Assembly (NCBI RefSeq): GCF_014636865.1
Contig: NZ_BMER01000001.1
Location: 2,220,718-2,284,717 of the forward strand
Length of the DNA: 64,000 nucleotides
Direction: 5' to 3'
DNA from: Parapedobacter pyrenivorans
GTDB lineage: Bacteria; Bacteroidota; Bacteroidia; Sphingobacteriales; Sphingobacteriaceae
The notes below the pieces were generated by a model. That model had not been told where the DNA came from. It did no database searches and saw nothing but the letters and a program-made list of their open reading frames with translations. Below are positions 27,098 to 36,017 of the stretch, piece after piece. The translations under genes were made by a program, and so were the position numbers. Numbering within the stretch: position 1 is the first letter of the stretch; every line of letters starts with the position of its first letter.

Positions 27098-28636
27098 CTA
27101 CCTTAGCCCGACATGATCTACATATATGGTGCCGGACCAACCTTGATCCTGGAATATTAGATCCTTCAACTCGTCTGAAATGCCCAGGTCAGCTTTGGAT
27201 AGTTTAAACTCCACCCATTCCCCTTCTACAATCGTGATGGTATGCGGTGCTCCCCATTGTTCGTTTGCAATAACGTTAATCTTTAGTCCGCCTGTGCCGG
27301 GTGTACCGAAAATAGAGAAGACAATCTCGGTATAGGGCAATGTGGACACACTACCGCCGCCAAATCGCAAACCACCGTACGTGCCGTCGTACCCCTTTTT
27401 GATTGTCATGGAACCATCGCGCACGTTTTCAGTATTATTGAAGTCGACCGTTCCGTTCCAACCCCAATCTCCCCAGCTATTTACAATGGCATCTGCATAG
27501 ATTGCGTAACCAAGTGGGGCCAAGGGCGGTAAATCACCAACAATGTTCAAGCTGATTGTCGATTCAACGTCAATCAATGGATGAGTGACAAGGGTGACGG
27601 TACCTTTATTTGTGGTCTCGGGGACAGCTAATACCAATTCGGTGTCGGATTGCTTGATGAATTCGGTGATTGCGTTATCCGTTCCTTTAAACAATACGCC
27701 CTTGACGAGATTTAATTCGGTGCCGACGATTGTCAACTCAGCACCACGTGCTACGGGATTGGGGTTAAAGGCGGTGACTGTAGGCAGTACAACAGCCAAA
27801 GCTTCTTCGCTCGCTACAGATACTCCTGAGAACGACATCACCGCAATATTGCCGTTGTTGGCGCCGTTCGGTACCGTAATAACAAGTTGTGTTTCGGATT
27901 GACTGACAAATTCGGTAACGGCCTCGTCAAGTCCAGTAAATGTTACGCCTTCCACGAGATCCAAGTCGCTGCCGGTAATCGTCAGTTCACTGCCGTGTCG
28001 CACCGGAATGGGCGTGAGTGCGGATATCGTGGGCAATATAACAGTTAGTGGTTCTTCACTTTCCAGTTCGATAGGTTCGGTGCCTCCGCATGAGAAGACA
28101 AGCGGGCCAGTCTTTGCTTCAAGCGGTACACGGACGACCAACTCCGTGCGCGATTGACTTTCAAAGGTTTCCATGATTGCGCCGCCTTCAAAGGTTACCG
28201 CAGATATCCAGTTGAGGTATTCGCCAACGATGGTGATCGTTGCGCCGGGTTTGACCGTTTCGGTAATCGAGGAGATTTCAACCGGTACCTCGAGATTAAG
28301 GGGCGACTTCGACACAATATCCCCGGTTGGCGTTTTCAGCGTAACGGGGCCATGTTCGGCATCGATGGGAACAGTAATTACGATCAGTTCGGTGGTCTGC
28401 TCGATAAAAGCACTGCTCGCTACACTGGCACCAGTGAGGTCGATGGCAGTTACCTTATCCAGGTTGTTGCCGATAAAGCGGATCTGTTCACCATGCGTTG
28501 CGCCCGCCGGACCGAAACTCAGCAGTTCAACTGTGGTTGAAGGCGCTTCAGTTTTCTTGCAGGAAACGAACGCAATAAGCAGGGTGTAACTTGCCAGCAC
28601 CGCAAATGTAAGCCTGATATCAGATTTCAGTTTCAT
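27098..28636 (-). CDS. Surface glycan-binding lipoprotein with four IPT/TIG repeats and a C-terminal carbohydrate-binding-like domain
   Basis: A 512-residue lipoprotein (lipobox cysteine C26 in IAFVSCKK). Four Ig-like IPT/TIG repeats of about 80 residues follow in tandem (roughly residues 36-370). Each has a proline or glycine turn then a GxxLTIxG strand and ends in xLVxxVP (IRFIGNNLDKVTAIDL, ITIVGEYLNWISAVTF, LTITGSDLDLVEGVTF, LTIVGTELNLVKGVLF). The last 140 residues form a distinct beta-rich domain with many Trp and Gly (NSWGDWGWNGTVDF, DQGWSGTIYVDHVGLR), which looks like a carbohydrate-binding module. The position behind SusD fits a SusE/SGBP role: holding mannan at the cell surface. Ligand specificity is inferred from neighbours. 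Confidence 0.85.
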   Translation of the reverse strand: MKLKSDIRLTFAVLASYTLLIAFVSCKKTEAPSTTVELLSFGPAGATHGEQIRFIGNNLDKVTAIDLTGASVASSAFIEQTTELIVITVPIDAEHGPVTLKTPTGDIVSKSPLNLEVPVEISSITETVKPGATITIVGEYLNWISAVTFEGGAIMETFESQSRTELVVRVPLEAKTGPLVFSCGGTEPIELESEEPLTVILPTISALTPIPVRHGSELTITGSDLDLVEGVTFTGLDEAVTEFVSQSETQLVITVPNGANNGNIAVMSFSGVSVASEEALAVVLPTVTAFNPNPVARGAELTIVGTELNLVKGVLFKGTDNAITEFIKQSDTELVLAVPETTNKGTVTLVTHPLIDVESTISLNIVGDLPPLAPLGYAIYADAIVNSWGDWGWNGTVDFNNTENVRDGSMTIKKGYDGTYGGLRFGGGSVSTLPYTEIVFSIFGTPGTGGLKINVIANEQWGAPHTITIVEGEWVEFKLSKADLGISDELKDLIFQDQGWSGTIYVDHVGLR

Positions 28637-28659
28637 TGTCTTTTTGTTTTAGGCCTATT

Positions 28660-29823
28660 TCAATTTTTATTTTCGTCCACTTTGGGCACAATCCTGAAAT
28701 TGTCGAATGCGATATCACACTCCCAATCGCCCGGACCATGAATCAAAATCCGTGTCCAATAGCCATTGGGATTGACTGTCGGTGTGACCCCCAAGTCTTT
28801 GTAGCTTTTGCTGATGGCTTCATAGGGTATGCTTACCGTCTGCCATTGGCCCTTGGTATCGAAAGGCGGGGCCCATTGATAAGCGTCGTTGACTTCACTT
28901 GGGAGACCGAAGTTGAACTTGATCATGTTGTTGTTGTAAGGTTTGAGGGTATTGACTTCGAATTTCAAGTAGTAATTCTCCGGTTTAAGGATGGCTTCAT
29001 CGGGTATGTTTTTACTGATGTCGCCCATGGCATCGGCAGGGCCACCGGCCACCTCTGTCCATGCCCAAGCGCCAATGGTACGGGTGACACGGATGTAGTT
29101 GCCGTTGATGGTTGGCGGATCACCCGCTGCCGGTTGACTGACTACGAAGGCGGCATTCCACCAACCGGTAAACGGATCACTGCTAAGGATGATGTTGCGG
29201 TTGTCTCTAAACCAGAAATCAGACGGGGTCTGCCCAAAATTACTGGCCACGGTGATGGGGCCTGGTTCAGCACCCGACGGGACCCGCACTTGGAGGATAT
29301 CGTCTTCAACGGAAACCAGTTCGCCAATTGCGCCACCGGTAAACGTAACGGTGAGGGGCTCGTAGAAATAGTTACCCCTTATGATGGCGACTTCGCCCGG
29401 CAAGGCATACTCATTGTTGATGGAATTAACAAAGGGTTCGCTAATCTGCACTTCAAATTCATGTTCCAAGGTATTCCCTTTAGCAAAAACAATTTTCATT
29501 CGGTTGGTGATATCCAATGGAACCTGACTAGGCACACTGACCAGTATCGTTGTGTTGGTAATGTATGTGGTGGTCAACACGGCTTGCTGGTCATTAAACC
29601 AGATTTCGCGGGCATCGCCGAGATTCTCTCCAATGATGGCAATGAGATTGCCTTGCCCGGCGCCGATCAAAAGCGAATCTGCGGATAGCGGATCAGTGAT
29701 CCGTACGTACCTGATCCGGGGGTTACCGTTATTGGGAAGGATGTCTTCAGAACATGACGTATAGCTCCCTGTCATTGCAGTAGCAAGCGTAAGAAACAGT
29801 AGTTGTTTATATATCGATTTCAT
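28660..29823 (-). CDS. Surface glycan-binding protein (SGBP-B-like)
   Basis: A 387-residue lipoprotein with a lipobox at GSYTSCSED. Two IPT-like Ig domains (LIAIIGENLGDAREIWFND; VAIIRGNYFYEPLTVTF) precede a C-terminal beta-sandwich of about 170 residues rich in Trp and Tyr (SDPFTGWWNAAF, GAWAWTEVAG, GPGDWECDIAFDNFRIVP). This order matches the glycan-binding surface proteins encoded behind SusD in other polysaccharide loci, such as the xyloglucan SGBP-B type. It would help capture mannan together with SusD and the following four-IPT protein. Family membership is fairly secure; the ligand is inferred. Confidence 0.87.
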   Translation of the reverse strand: MKSIYKQLLFLTLATAMTGSYTSCSEDILPNNGNPRIRYVRITDPLSADSLLIGAGQGNLIAIIGENLGDAREIWFNDQQAVLTTTYITNTTILVSVPSQVPLDITNRMKIVFAKGNTLEHEFEVQISEPFVNSINNEYALPGEVAIIRGNYFYEPLTVTFTGGAIGELVSVEDDILQVRVPSGAEPGPITVASNFGQTPSDFWFRDNRNIILSSDPFTGWWNAAFVVSQPAAGDPPTINGNYIRVTRTIGAWAWTEVAGGPADAMGDISKNIPDEAILKPENYYLKFEVNTLKPYNNNMIKFNFGLPSEVNDAYQWAPPFDTKGQWQTVSIPYEAISKSYKDLGVTPTVNPNGYWTRILIHGPGDWECDIAFDNFRIVPKVDENKN

Positions 29824-29844
29824 TTTCTTTCGGTTTAATAGTCT

Positions 29845-31521
29845 TTACTTTTTGACATAATCCACGGGTGGTTTCCGCAAGTTGGGCGCCTGGCTCAACT
29901 CGGCGGTAGGGATTGGCAAGAGAAAGTTTCCGGAATTGGCATCGATGTTTCTTGTATCGGAATCAACCCATGGCGTTTTCGTAAATGTCCACGAAGTGGG
30001 ATTCGGGAATTGGTCGGGCCCGACAAAGAATTTCTCGCGGTCTTGCTCATTCAGGATCTCATAGGCTTTGGCAGCATTGTAATAATGGAGGCTGACCAAA
30101 TCGTACCAAGCCATGCCTTCCATGGCAAACTCGATGATGCGTTCCTTGAAAATCACATCCGAGGTGAGCGGATCTTCGAAGGCCGGTAATCCTGACCGGG
30201 TGTGTACTTTATTGAAATATTCGAGTGCGGTAGCGTCTGTGGTAGCGGCGTTGTTGCCTAGTACGGCTTCGGCATAAATGAGGTACATTTCTGCCAAGCG
30301 TTGCATATAGGTGTCATGTCCGTAGTTCTGGGATGCTGCTTGGCCGTCCGTATCTTCTGCTTTGCCGGTAACGTATTTCTTGATAGAAATGAAATTGACG
30401 TCCGTGCCAGTGAGCGGAAATACGAGTTCTTGCGAGCCGCCCGGTATACTCTGCGTGATTTCGGGATAATGTGCTCCCGGCAACATGAAGGTTGCCTTCA
30501 GCCGTTGGTCGAGAGTTCGACCCTCCATACCCGTTTCAGTAATTGTTATACCGTCATATAAAGACATCATCCACCACGTAGCACCCTTATCACCACCCCA
30601 GCCGTCTCCATTGGCGATATCACCGCTGTAAGCCAGGTATGCCGGGGTGGAATTTTGTGTGCCCCAGGCACCGGGCGAGAATGCCCATTGCAGTGAAAAT
30701 AGCGACTCGGCATTGTTATCGTAGGGATAAAGAAACAAATCGGCGTAGTTGGTCAGCAACGACGCACCACTGAGGCTGATTACGCGATCGGCATAGTATT
30801 TTGCGCTATCGAGAAAAACCTGGTTGCGATTGCCTGACCCTCCAGACCCTACACCAGCACGGGTCAAGTAAAAGCGGGCTAACATCCCTTCTGCCGACCA
30901 TTTGGTGATTCTTCCGGGACGGAGGGGTTCGTCTGGAAGGTCTAACGCGACAGCCCGCATTTCGTCGGTAATGAATTTCCATACGCTTTCGGGCGTATTT
31001 CGCTGGATAGTGGTATCTGACAGGAGCGTGAGATTGTTCTCTATAATCGGCACAGCCCCCCAATTCATGACCAAGAAACGGTAGGCGAGTGCCCGCATAA
31101 ACCGGGCCTCTGCAATAGCAAAGCTTTTTATAGAGGGCGAAACCGCTGAACCTGCATAAGTTTGGATATTTTGAATGGCCAGATTGGACTGGCCAACTAC
31201 AATAAAGAAGGCACGCCATGCCGCGCCGTTCTCAGGTGTATCTCCCGTCGTGTTAAAAAGCACGTTGCCCCGGTCATTGTAAGCCGAATATGCGGTTCCG
31301 GCACGGAAATCGCCCAGGTTATACGAAGCTTTGTCGTTGTAATCAAACCATACTTTGCTGTAGAGCAGCGCGGTAGCAGCCAGCACTTGGTCGTCTGTCT
31401 GATAAAAGTTGGCATCAACAATGGCGTCAGTAGGTGGTTTTTCTAGGAAGTTCTTGTTGCATGAAGAAAGCGCCGATAGGAAGATAATCAGTGCTATAGG
31501 AATATGTTTGGTGTGTATCAT
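29845..31521 (-). CDS. SusD/RagB-family nutrient-binding outer-membrane lipoprotein
   Basis: A 558-residue SusD-type lid protein. The lipobox is SALSSCNKNFLEKPP, with the NFLEKPPTD start common to the family. The helical TPR-like N-terminal half (FARMRALAYRFLVMNWGAVPII) and the C-terminal RAGLPAFEDPL and ERIIEFAMEGMAWYDLV segments are family hallmarks. It forms a lidded transporter with the SusC protein encoded 12 bases upstream in the transcript. In this locus the cargo should be manno-oligosaccharides. Confidence 0.95.
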   Translation of the reverse strand: MIHTKHIPIALIIFLSALSSCNKNFLEKPPTDAIVDANFYQTDDQVLAATALLYSKVWFDYNDKASYNLGDFRAGTAYSAYNDRGNVLFNTTGDTPENGAAWRAFFIVVGQSNLAIQNIQTYAGSAVSPSIKSFAIAEARFMRALAYRFLVMNWGAVPIIENNLTLLSDTTIQRNTPESVWKFITDEMRAVALDLPDEPLRPGRITKWSAEGMLARFYLTRAGVGSGGSGNRNQVFLDSAKYYADRVISLSGASLLTNYADLFLYPYDNNAESLFSLQWAFSPGAWGTQNSTPAYLAYSGDIANGDGWGGDKGATWWMMSLYDGITITETGMEGRTLDQRLKATFMLPGAHYPEITQSIPGGSQELVFPLTGTDVNFISIKKYVTGKAEDTDGQAASQNYGHDTYMQRLAEMYLIYAEAVLGNNAATTDATALEYFNKVHTRSGLPAFEDPLTSDVIFKERIIEFAMEGMAWYDLVSLHYYNAAKAYEILNEQDREKFFVGPDQFPNPTSWTFTKTPWVDSDTRNIDANSGNFLLPIPTAELSQAPNLRKPPVDYVKK

Positions 31522-31532
31522 GATCGTTGTGT

Positions 31533-34500
31533 TTAAAAACTTAACCCTAAACTGAATGAGTAGATGGGGGTGAGGGGATAACGGCCGTAATCCAAGCCGA
31601 TAGCTTGGTTTGCATTGCTCGCATCCCGACCGATATACGCACCAACCTCAGGGTCAAATCCGGAATATCGAGTAAACGTAGCCACGTTTTGGGCACTAAA
31701 GGAAACCCGTACACTTTGCAGAACCTTCTGCTTGGCGAGTAGCGAGGCTGGCAGATTGTAGCCGAAGGTGATGTTTTTGATACGGATATAGGAGCCGTCT
31801 TCCACCCATTTGTCGGTATGGCGTGCATAGTTCCCATTGGGGCCGAGTGAAATCCGTGCTACATTGGTGTTTGGATTTTCGAGCCTCACAGCGCCGTCAT
31901 CACCTGTGGTAGGCCGAGCATAATCCATGGCGTGCAACATCAGGTTCCGGCTGAGATTAATGTTGTTTGGATTGGAGTTTACTCGGGCAATGTAGTTATA
32001 GATGTCGTTTCCGAATGCGCCGGTAAGTAGAAAGCTCAGGTCGAATCCCTTGTAAGAAAATGAGTTCGTGAAACCTGCAAAGAGTTTGGGGTACGGATTG
32101 CCGATATAAGTCTGATCGTGGACATCAATGATGCCGTCGGGTGTCCCTTCGGGACCACTGATATCTTTGAATTTGACATCACCTACCCAGATATTAGCTT
32201 CATTGGTTGGCAACCGGTTACCATTGTTGTCTGCTGGTACGGCGCTGTCGTTGATCTCATCCACCGATTGGAAGATGCCGTCCTCCATGTAGCCAAGGAA
32301 TTGCCAAGGCGCGACGCCGACCACCGACTGCTGCGTCCAATCCTGCATCCACCAGGAAGTCCGGTTTATTTGAGCGGCATCGGAATAGAATTTTTCGATC
32401 GTCGTCTTAAATCCGGAAACATTGAAATTGGTTTCCCACGTAAAGTGTTCGTTTCTGATATTCGTTGTGTTTATCGTAACCCCCCATCCTTTGTTCTGCA
32501 ACGCGCCAATATTCACTTGCGGTGCGGCTACGGCGCCTGTGCCATTGGTACCCATATACCAGGGCAATGGATTCTCCATCAATAGGTTGTCGGTGTTTTT
32601 GATGTAATAGTCTGCTTCCAGCTGAATGCGATTTTGAAGGAAGCCAAGATTTAATCCGAAGTTGTAAGTGAGTGTTTCCTCCCACTGCAAGGCCGGATTG
32701 TTATACCTGCTGGGTAAGAAGCCGGTACCTGTAGGTGTTGCCCCAGGCGACATGGGGGAGTAGATGTATCCGCTCCCGCCTTGGTTTCCGGTGGTTCCGG
32801 TTTCAAACCTTAATTTTAATTCGCTGATTCCGGGGATATTGAAAAATTCTTCTTGGGATACCCGCCAAGCTGCGGATATGGAAGGAAATATACCCCATTT
32901 ATTATCCTGACCGAAATTAACAGAGCCATCGCTTCGAATGGTGCCGGAAATGATGTACCGATCGGCATAGTTGTAATTGATCCTACCCAAGTATGACTCC
33001 ATTGCCCATTCGCCCGAGCCGCCGTTGGCCGATGCCGTCAACGGATCCCCCGCTTCCAGGTCGAGGATGTCATTGGTGAGGAAGCCGGTTCGTCTTCCGC
33101 CCAGGTTCTTCCAGTTGGATGCCTGCGACTCATGGGTAACCATCACGTTGATTTGATGCTTGCCCAGTTGCTTGTTGTATTCGAGTAGTTGATTCCAATT
33201 CCAATAGGTGTTGAGATTGGCCCTGCTTTGCAGGGAAGCGGTGGCATTTTCAGCCCAGCCGATTTTATAGACGGGAATGTAATATGCCGAATTGGAAAAA
33301 CCGAAATTAGTGTTAAATGATGACCTGAATTCGAGTCCTTCGATAATTTTGATGCCCAAATTGATTCCGCCGATAAATTGTCTCCTGATCAGGTTATTGG
33401 TGGTCAGACTGGCGATAGCTAAGGGATTTACCGGAGCGAAAATATTGGCACCGTTGTTTTCGTCGCCACCTCCCCAAGAACCATCCAGGTTCTTGACCGG
33501 GATTTGCGGAGTCAATTGCAACGCATTCGAAATGATATTTTCTTGACTGGTGGTGAGGTTTTCGTCCGTCTGACTGAAGCTAAGGTTGGTGCCTAGTGAA
33601 AGCCAGTCCCGGGGTTTGGTGTCGATATTTAGTCGCGTGCCGTAGCGATCGAATCCGGACCCTGCAGCAACGCCTTGTTGATTGAGGTATTCGCCCGAAA
33701 GGTAATAGGTGGTCTTCTCATTTCCACCGCTGAGGCTCAATTGGTGTTTGTGCATCGGTGCATTGTTGAACAATTCCCCCTGCCAGTCCGTACCCGTGCC
33801 CAATAGCGAGGGGTCGAGGAACTCGAGGGGCGTTTCACCGCCAGCAATATCATGGTACTCGTTGACCATCTGCGCGTACTGACGCAAGTTCATAACTGCC
33901 ATTCGCGGTGGGCCGGTTTGGATGGTATATTGCCCGCCGTAATCAATCTTTGTCTGCCCTGCTTTGCCGCGCTTGGTAGTGATCAATAGTACCCCGTTGG
34001 TAGCTCTTGATCCATAAATGGCGGTGGCGGAAGGTCCTTGTAATACTTGGATATCCTCAATATCGGCAGGATTTAGGCCTGCGAGAGGATTGGAGGAGCT
34101 TTGTTCACCAAAGGCCACCGCCTGACCCGCAATTTGTACACCATCGATGACATACAGCGGTTCATTGGTGCCATTGATGGAGTTTATGCCTCTGATATTC
34201 ACCGATATCCCGCCTCCCGGCTGACCCGAATTTTGAGTAATGTAAACGCCCGCTGCTCGGCCTTGGATGGCTTGCTCAATTGTAGTGTTTATCGTTTTTC
34301 CGATGTCTTCTGCGGTAACCGTGGTTTGTGCACTGGTGAGATTACCGCGTTTATTGGTGCCGTATCCTACGACAACCACCTCTTCCAAAGAAGATGTTGC
34401 GCTGAGCAATATCACATTAACGATATTGCGGTCTCTCACCGCTTCTTCCATGGTTTCCATACCCAGGTAGGAGAATACAAGTGTGACGTCTCCAGGCGGT

Positions 34501-34709
34501 ACCGCCAGCCGGTAACTGCCGTCGTCCGCTGTGGAAGTTGATTGTGTTTGGCCTTTTACGTTGACCGAAACGCCGGATAGGGCCGCTCCGGCTTCGCTTG
34601 TCACCCTTCCGCTTACCTGCCGTTGATTATTTCCTTGCCCCATTGTATGGTGGGCGATACTAAGGATCAAGACAAGTAGCTTTGCCTTTTTTAATAAATG
34701 TGGAATCAT
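31533..34709 (-). CDS. SusC/RagA-family TonB-linked outer-membrane transporter
   Basis: A 1058-residue SusC porter. A signal peptide (ending near HHTMGQ) is followed by a carboxypeptidase-D-like domain (VSGRVTSEAGAALSGVSVNVKG), a TonB box-like EEVVVVGYGT, the plug with GRAAGVYITQNSGQPGGG and NIRGINSINGTNEPLYVIDG, and a long barrel ending in YSFSLGLSF. It imports oligosaccharides released at the surface, using TonB energy and the SusD lid. It is the first gene of the second transcription unit; a TACTTTTG box and a shared regulatory element lie in the 102 bases before it. Confidence 0.96.
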   Translation of the reverse strand: MIPHLLKKAKLLVLILSIAHHTMGQGNNQRQVSGRVTSEAGAALSGVSVNVKGQTQSTSTADDGSYRLAVPPGDVTLVFSYLGMETMEEAVRDRNIVNVILLSATSSLEEVVVVGYGTNKRGNLTSAQTTVTAEDIGKTINTTIEQAIQGRAAGVYITQNSGQPGGGISVNIRGINSINGTNEPLYVIDGVQIAGQAVAFGEQSSSNPLAGLNPADIEDIQVLQGPSATAIYGSRATNGVLLITTKRGKAGQTKIDYGGQYTIQTGPPRMAVMNLRQYAQMVNEYHDIAGGETPLEFLDPSLLGTGTDWQGELFNNAPMHKHQLSLSGGNEKTTYYLSGEYLNQQGVAAGSGFDRYGTRLNIDTKPRDWLSLGTNLSFSQTDENLTTSQENIISNALQLTPQIPVKNLDGSWGGGDENNGANIFAPVNPLAIASLTTNNLIRRQFIGGINLGIKIIEGLEFRSSFNTNFGFSNSAYYIPVYKIGWAENATASLQSRANLNTYWNWNQLLEYNKQLGKHQINVMVTHESQASNWKNLGGRRTGFLTNDILDLEAGDPLTASANGGSGEWAMESYLGRINYNYADRYIISGTIRSDGSVNFGQDNKWGIFPSISAAWRVSQEEFFNIPGISELKLRFETGTTGNQGGSGYIYSPMSPGATPTGTGFLPSRYNNPALQWEETLTYNFGLNLGFLQNRIQLEADYYIKNTDNLLMENPLPWYMGTNGTGAVAAPQVNIGALQNKGWGVTINTTNIRNEHFTWETNFNVSGFKTTIEKFYSDAAQINRTSWWMQDWTQQSVVGVAPWQFLGYMEDGIFQSVDEINDSAVPADNNGNRLPTNEANIWVGDVKFKDISGPEGTPDGIIDVHDQTYIGNPYPKLFAGFTNSFSYKGFDLSFLLTGAFGNDIYNYIARVNSNPNNINLSRNLMLHAMDYARPTTGDDGAVRLENPNTNVARISLGPNGNYARHTDKWVEDGSYIRIKNITFGYNLPASLLAKQKVLQSVRVSFSAQNVATFTRYSGFDPEVGAYIGRDASNANQAIGLDYGRYPLTPIYSFSLGLSF

Positions 34710-34738
34710 AAGGTTAAAAATTGGTCGTTAAACAACAT

Positions 34739-34746
34739 CAAAAGTA
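34739..34746 (-). promoter_or_regulatory. TAnnTTTG -7 box of the SusC operon
   Basis: On the minus strand the bases read TACTTTTG, about 30 bases before the susC start codon. No -33 TTTG is present at the usual place; the shared element described next takes that position, which suggests activator dependence. Confidence 0.6.
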
Positions 34747-34767
34747 GTCGGGTCGCTGAAAATATAT

Positions 34768-34801
34768 TAATACTTTTTTAACATATTGTTATGAAATTCA
34801 T
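34768..34801 (-). promoter_or_regulatory. Putative activator site shared with the mannanase promoter (copy 1)
   Basis: Written on the plus strand, TAATACTTTTTTA is followed by a CAT and an ATGAA. It aligns without gaps to 40202-40235, with about 28 of 34 bases identical. It starts 21 bases from the -7 box on the upstream side. The obvious candidate binder is the AraC-family protein at 40375-41250. Confidence 0.6.
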
Positions 34802-34811
34802 CCTATTGCGG

Positions 34812-36017
34812 TTAGCCCATTAATTGCATGAGCTGTAGACAGCACCTACTGTTGTGGTACGGGCATTTCCAAAACCCCGCTTTGTCTTCATATACGATGA
34901 TTTGCCCGGTTTCATCCCGCCCCCAGTGCCATTCGCCATGCTGATGGTCGATGAGGTAATCGGTGATGTATTGCCACGAGCGCGCGGCAGACGCTATATA
35001 TCGGTTATCCCCCGACAATAACCCCGCACGGTAGAATCCTACCACAGCCTCAGCTTGGACCCACCAATGTTTTTCCGCGTTCAGCTGGTTGGTGATGGGA
35101 TTCAATTCGTAGGGCAACGCGCCGGATTCATCAACCCACTCCAGGCTTGCATGGGCTAACCGTAGGCATAAGCTGCGCACGGTGTCCGTAACCTGCCCGC
35201 CATGGATAGCCTGCGATGCTTCGCAAATCAGCCAAGATGCTTCAATATCGTGACCAAAAGATTGGAGCGATGATTTTGATTGCCACTGCTCATCAAAAAA
35301 TAAGCGCAGATGACCGTGATCAGTTATAAAATGTTGTTCGAAAAGCTGTAAAATGCCGGCAATCCGTTGTTTCAACGTATCATTTGGCCATATCGTGTAT
35401 AGATTGGTATAAGCCTCCAGGATATGGAGGTGGGTGTTGAGTGTCTTCTTTTCGTTGTCGTCCTTCGCACTCAGCCTCAATTGATTCGTTGGGGTCCAAT
35501 CCCTATGGAATGCTTCGATATATCCGCCGTGCTGCCTATCCAGGCTATATTGCTCGATGCATTGGTATAACTGCTTGGCCTGCGCCAGCACGGTAGGATC
35601 CGCATTGATTTTGTAATACTCGGCCAATCCATAAATGGTGAATGCAATGGCATAGATTTGCTTGCGGCTGTCTGCAGCGCTTCCATCGGGTTGTAGCGAC
35701 CAATATACACCACCATACTCCGGATCGACAAAATGCTGCCGGATGTACCTGTAGGCGGTATTGGCCATTTTTAGGTAATGCGGCGTAGCTGCGTGAAGAT
35801 AGCCCGCAGAAAAGGCCCAGAGGATTCGCGCATACATGACTGAGCCAGCGGGGGCCTCGTTATACGCTCGATTTGCAACGTCTACTTTCGGGTGAAAGCG
35901 AGCGTTGGTGTTGTCGAAGACGACCCTACCCCAATACGCTAGGATACGATGGAGTTCCGTTTCAAATTCCACGCCCTTGAGCTGGTACGGCTTTATCTTG
36001 TCGCTCGATACGTTCAT
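34812..36017 (-). CDS. AGE-family cellobiose/mannobiose 2-epimerase
   Basis: A 401-residue alpha/alpha-barrel epimerase of the N-acylglucosamine 2-epimerase superfamily. Catalytic-type histidines and neighbouring family motifs are visible: TLNTHLHILEAYTNLY, SFGHDIEASWL, KHWWVQAEAVVGF and the C-terminal GFWKCPYHNSRCCLQ. Cellobiose 2-epimerases interconvert beta-1,4-mannobiose and mannosylglucose, the substrate of the phosphorylase encoded just upstream in the transcript. The start at 36017 overlaps the GH130 gene by 56 bases, which suggests translational coupling; a later start would cut into conserved sequence. It would act in the cytoplasm (no signal peptide). Confidence 0.92.
   Translation of the reverse strand: MNVSSDKIKPYQLKGVEFETELHRILAYWGRVVFDNTNARFHPKVDVANRAYNEAPAGSVMYARILWAFSAGYLHAATPHYLKMANTAYRYIRQHFVDPEYGGVYWSLQPDGSAADSRKQIYAIAFTIYGLAEYYKINADPTVLAQAKQLYQCIEQYSLDRQHGGYIEAFHRDWTPTNQLRLSAKDDNEKKTLNTHLHILEAYTNLYTIWPNDTLKQRIAGILQLFEQHFITDHGHLRLFFDEQWQSKSSLQSFGHDIEASWLICEASQAIHGGQVTDTVRSLCLRLAHASLEWVDESGALPYELNPITNQLNAEKHWWVQAEAVVGFYRAGLLSGDNRYIASAARSWQYITDYLIDHQHGEWHWGRDETGQIIVYEDKAGFWKCPYHNSRCCLQLMQLMG

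Noticed and set aside
28636-29688. 350-codon plus-strand frame opposite the SGBP gene
   Set aside because: It is antisense to a gene with a clear lipoprotein signal and domain pattern, and its translation matches no family.
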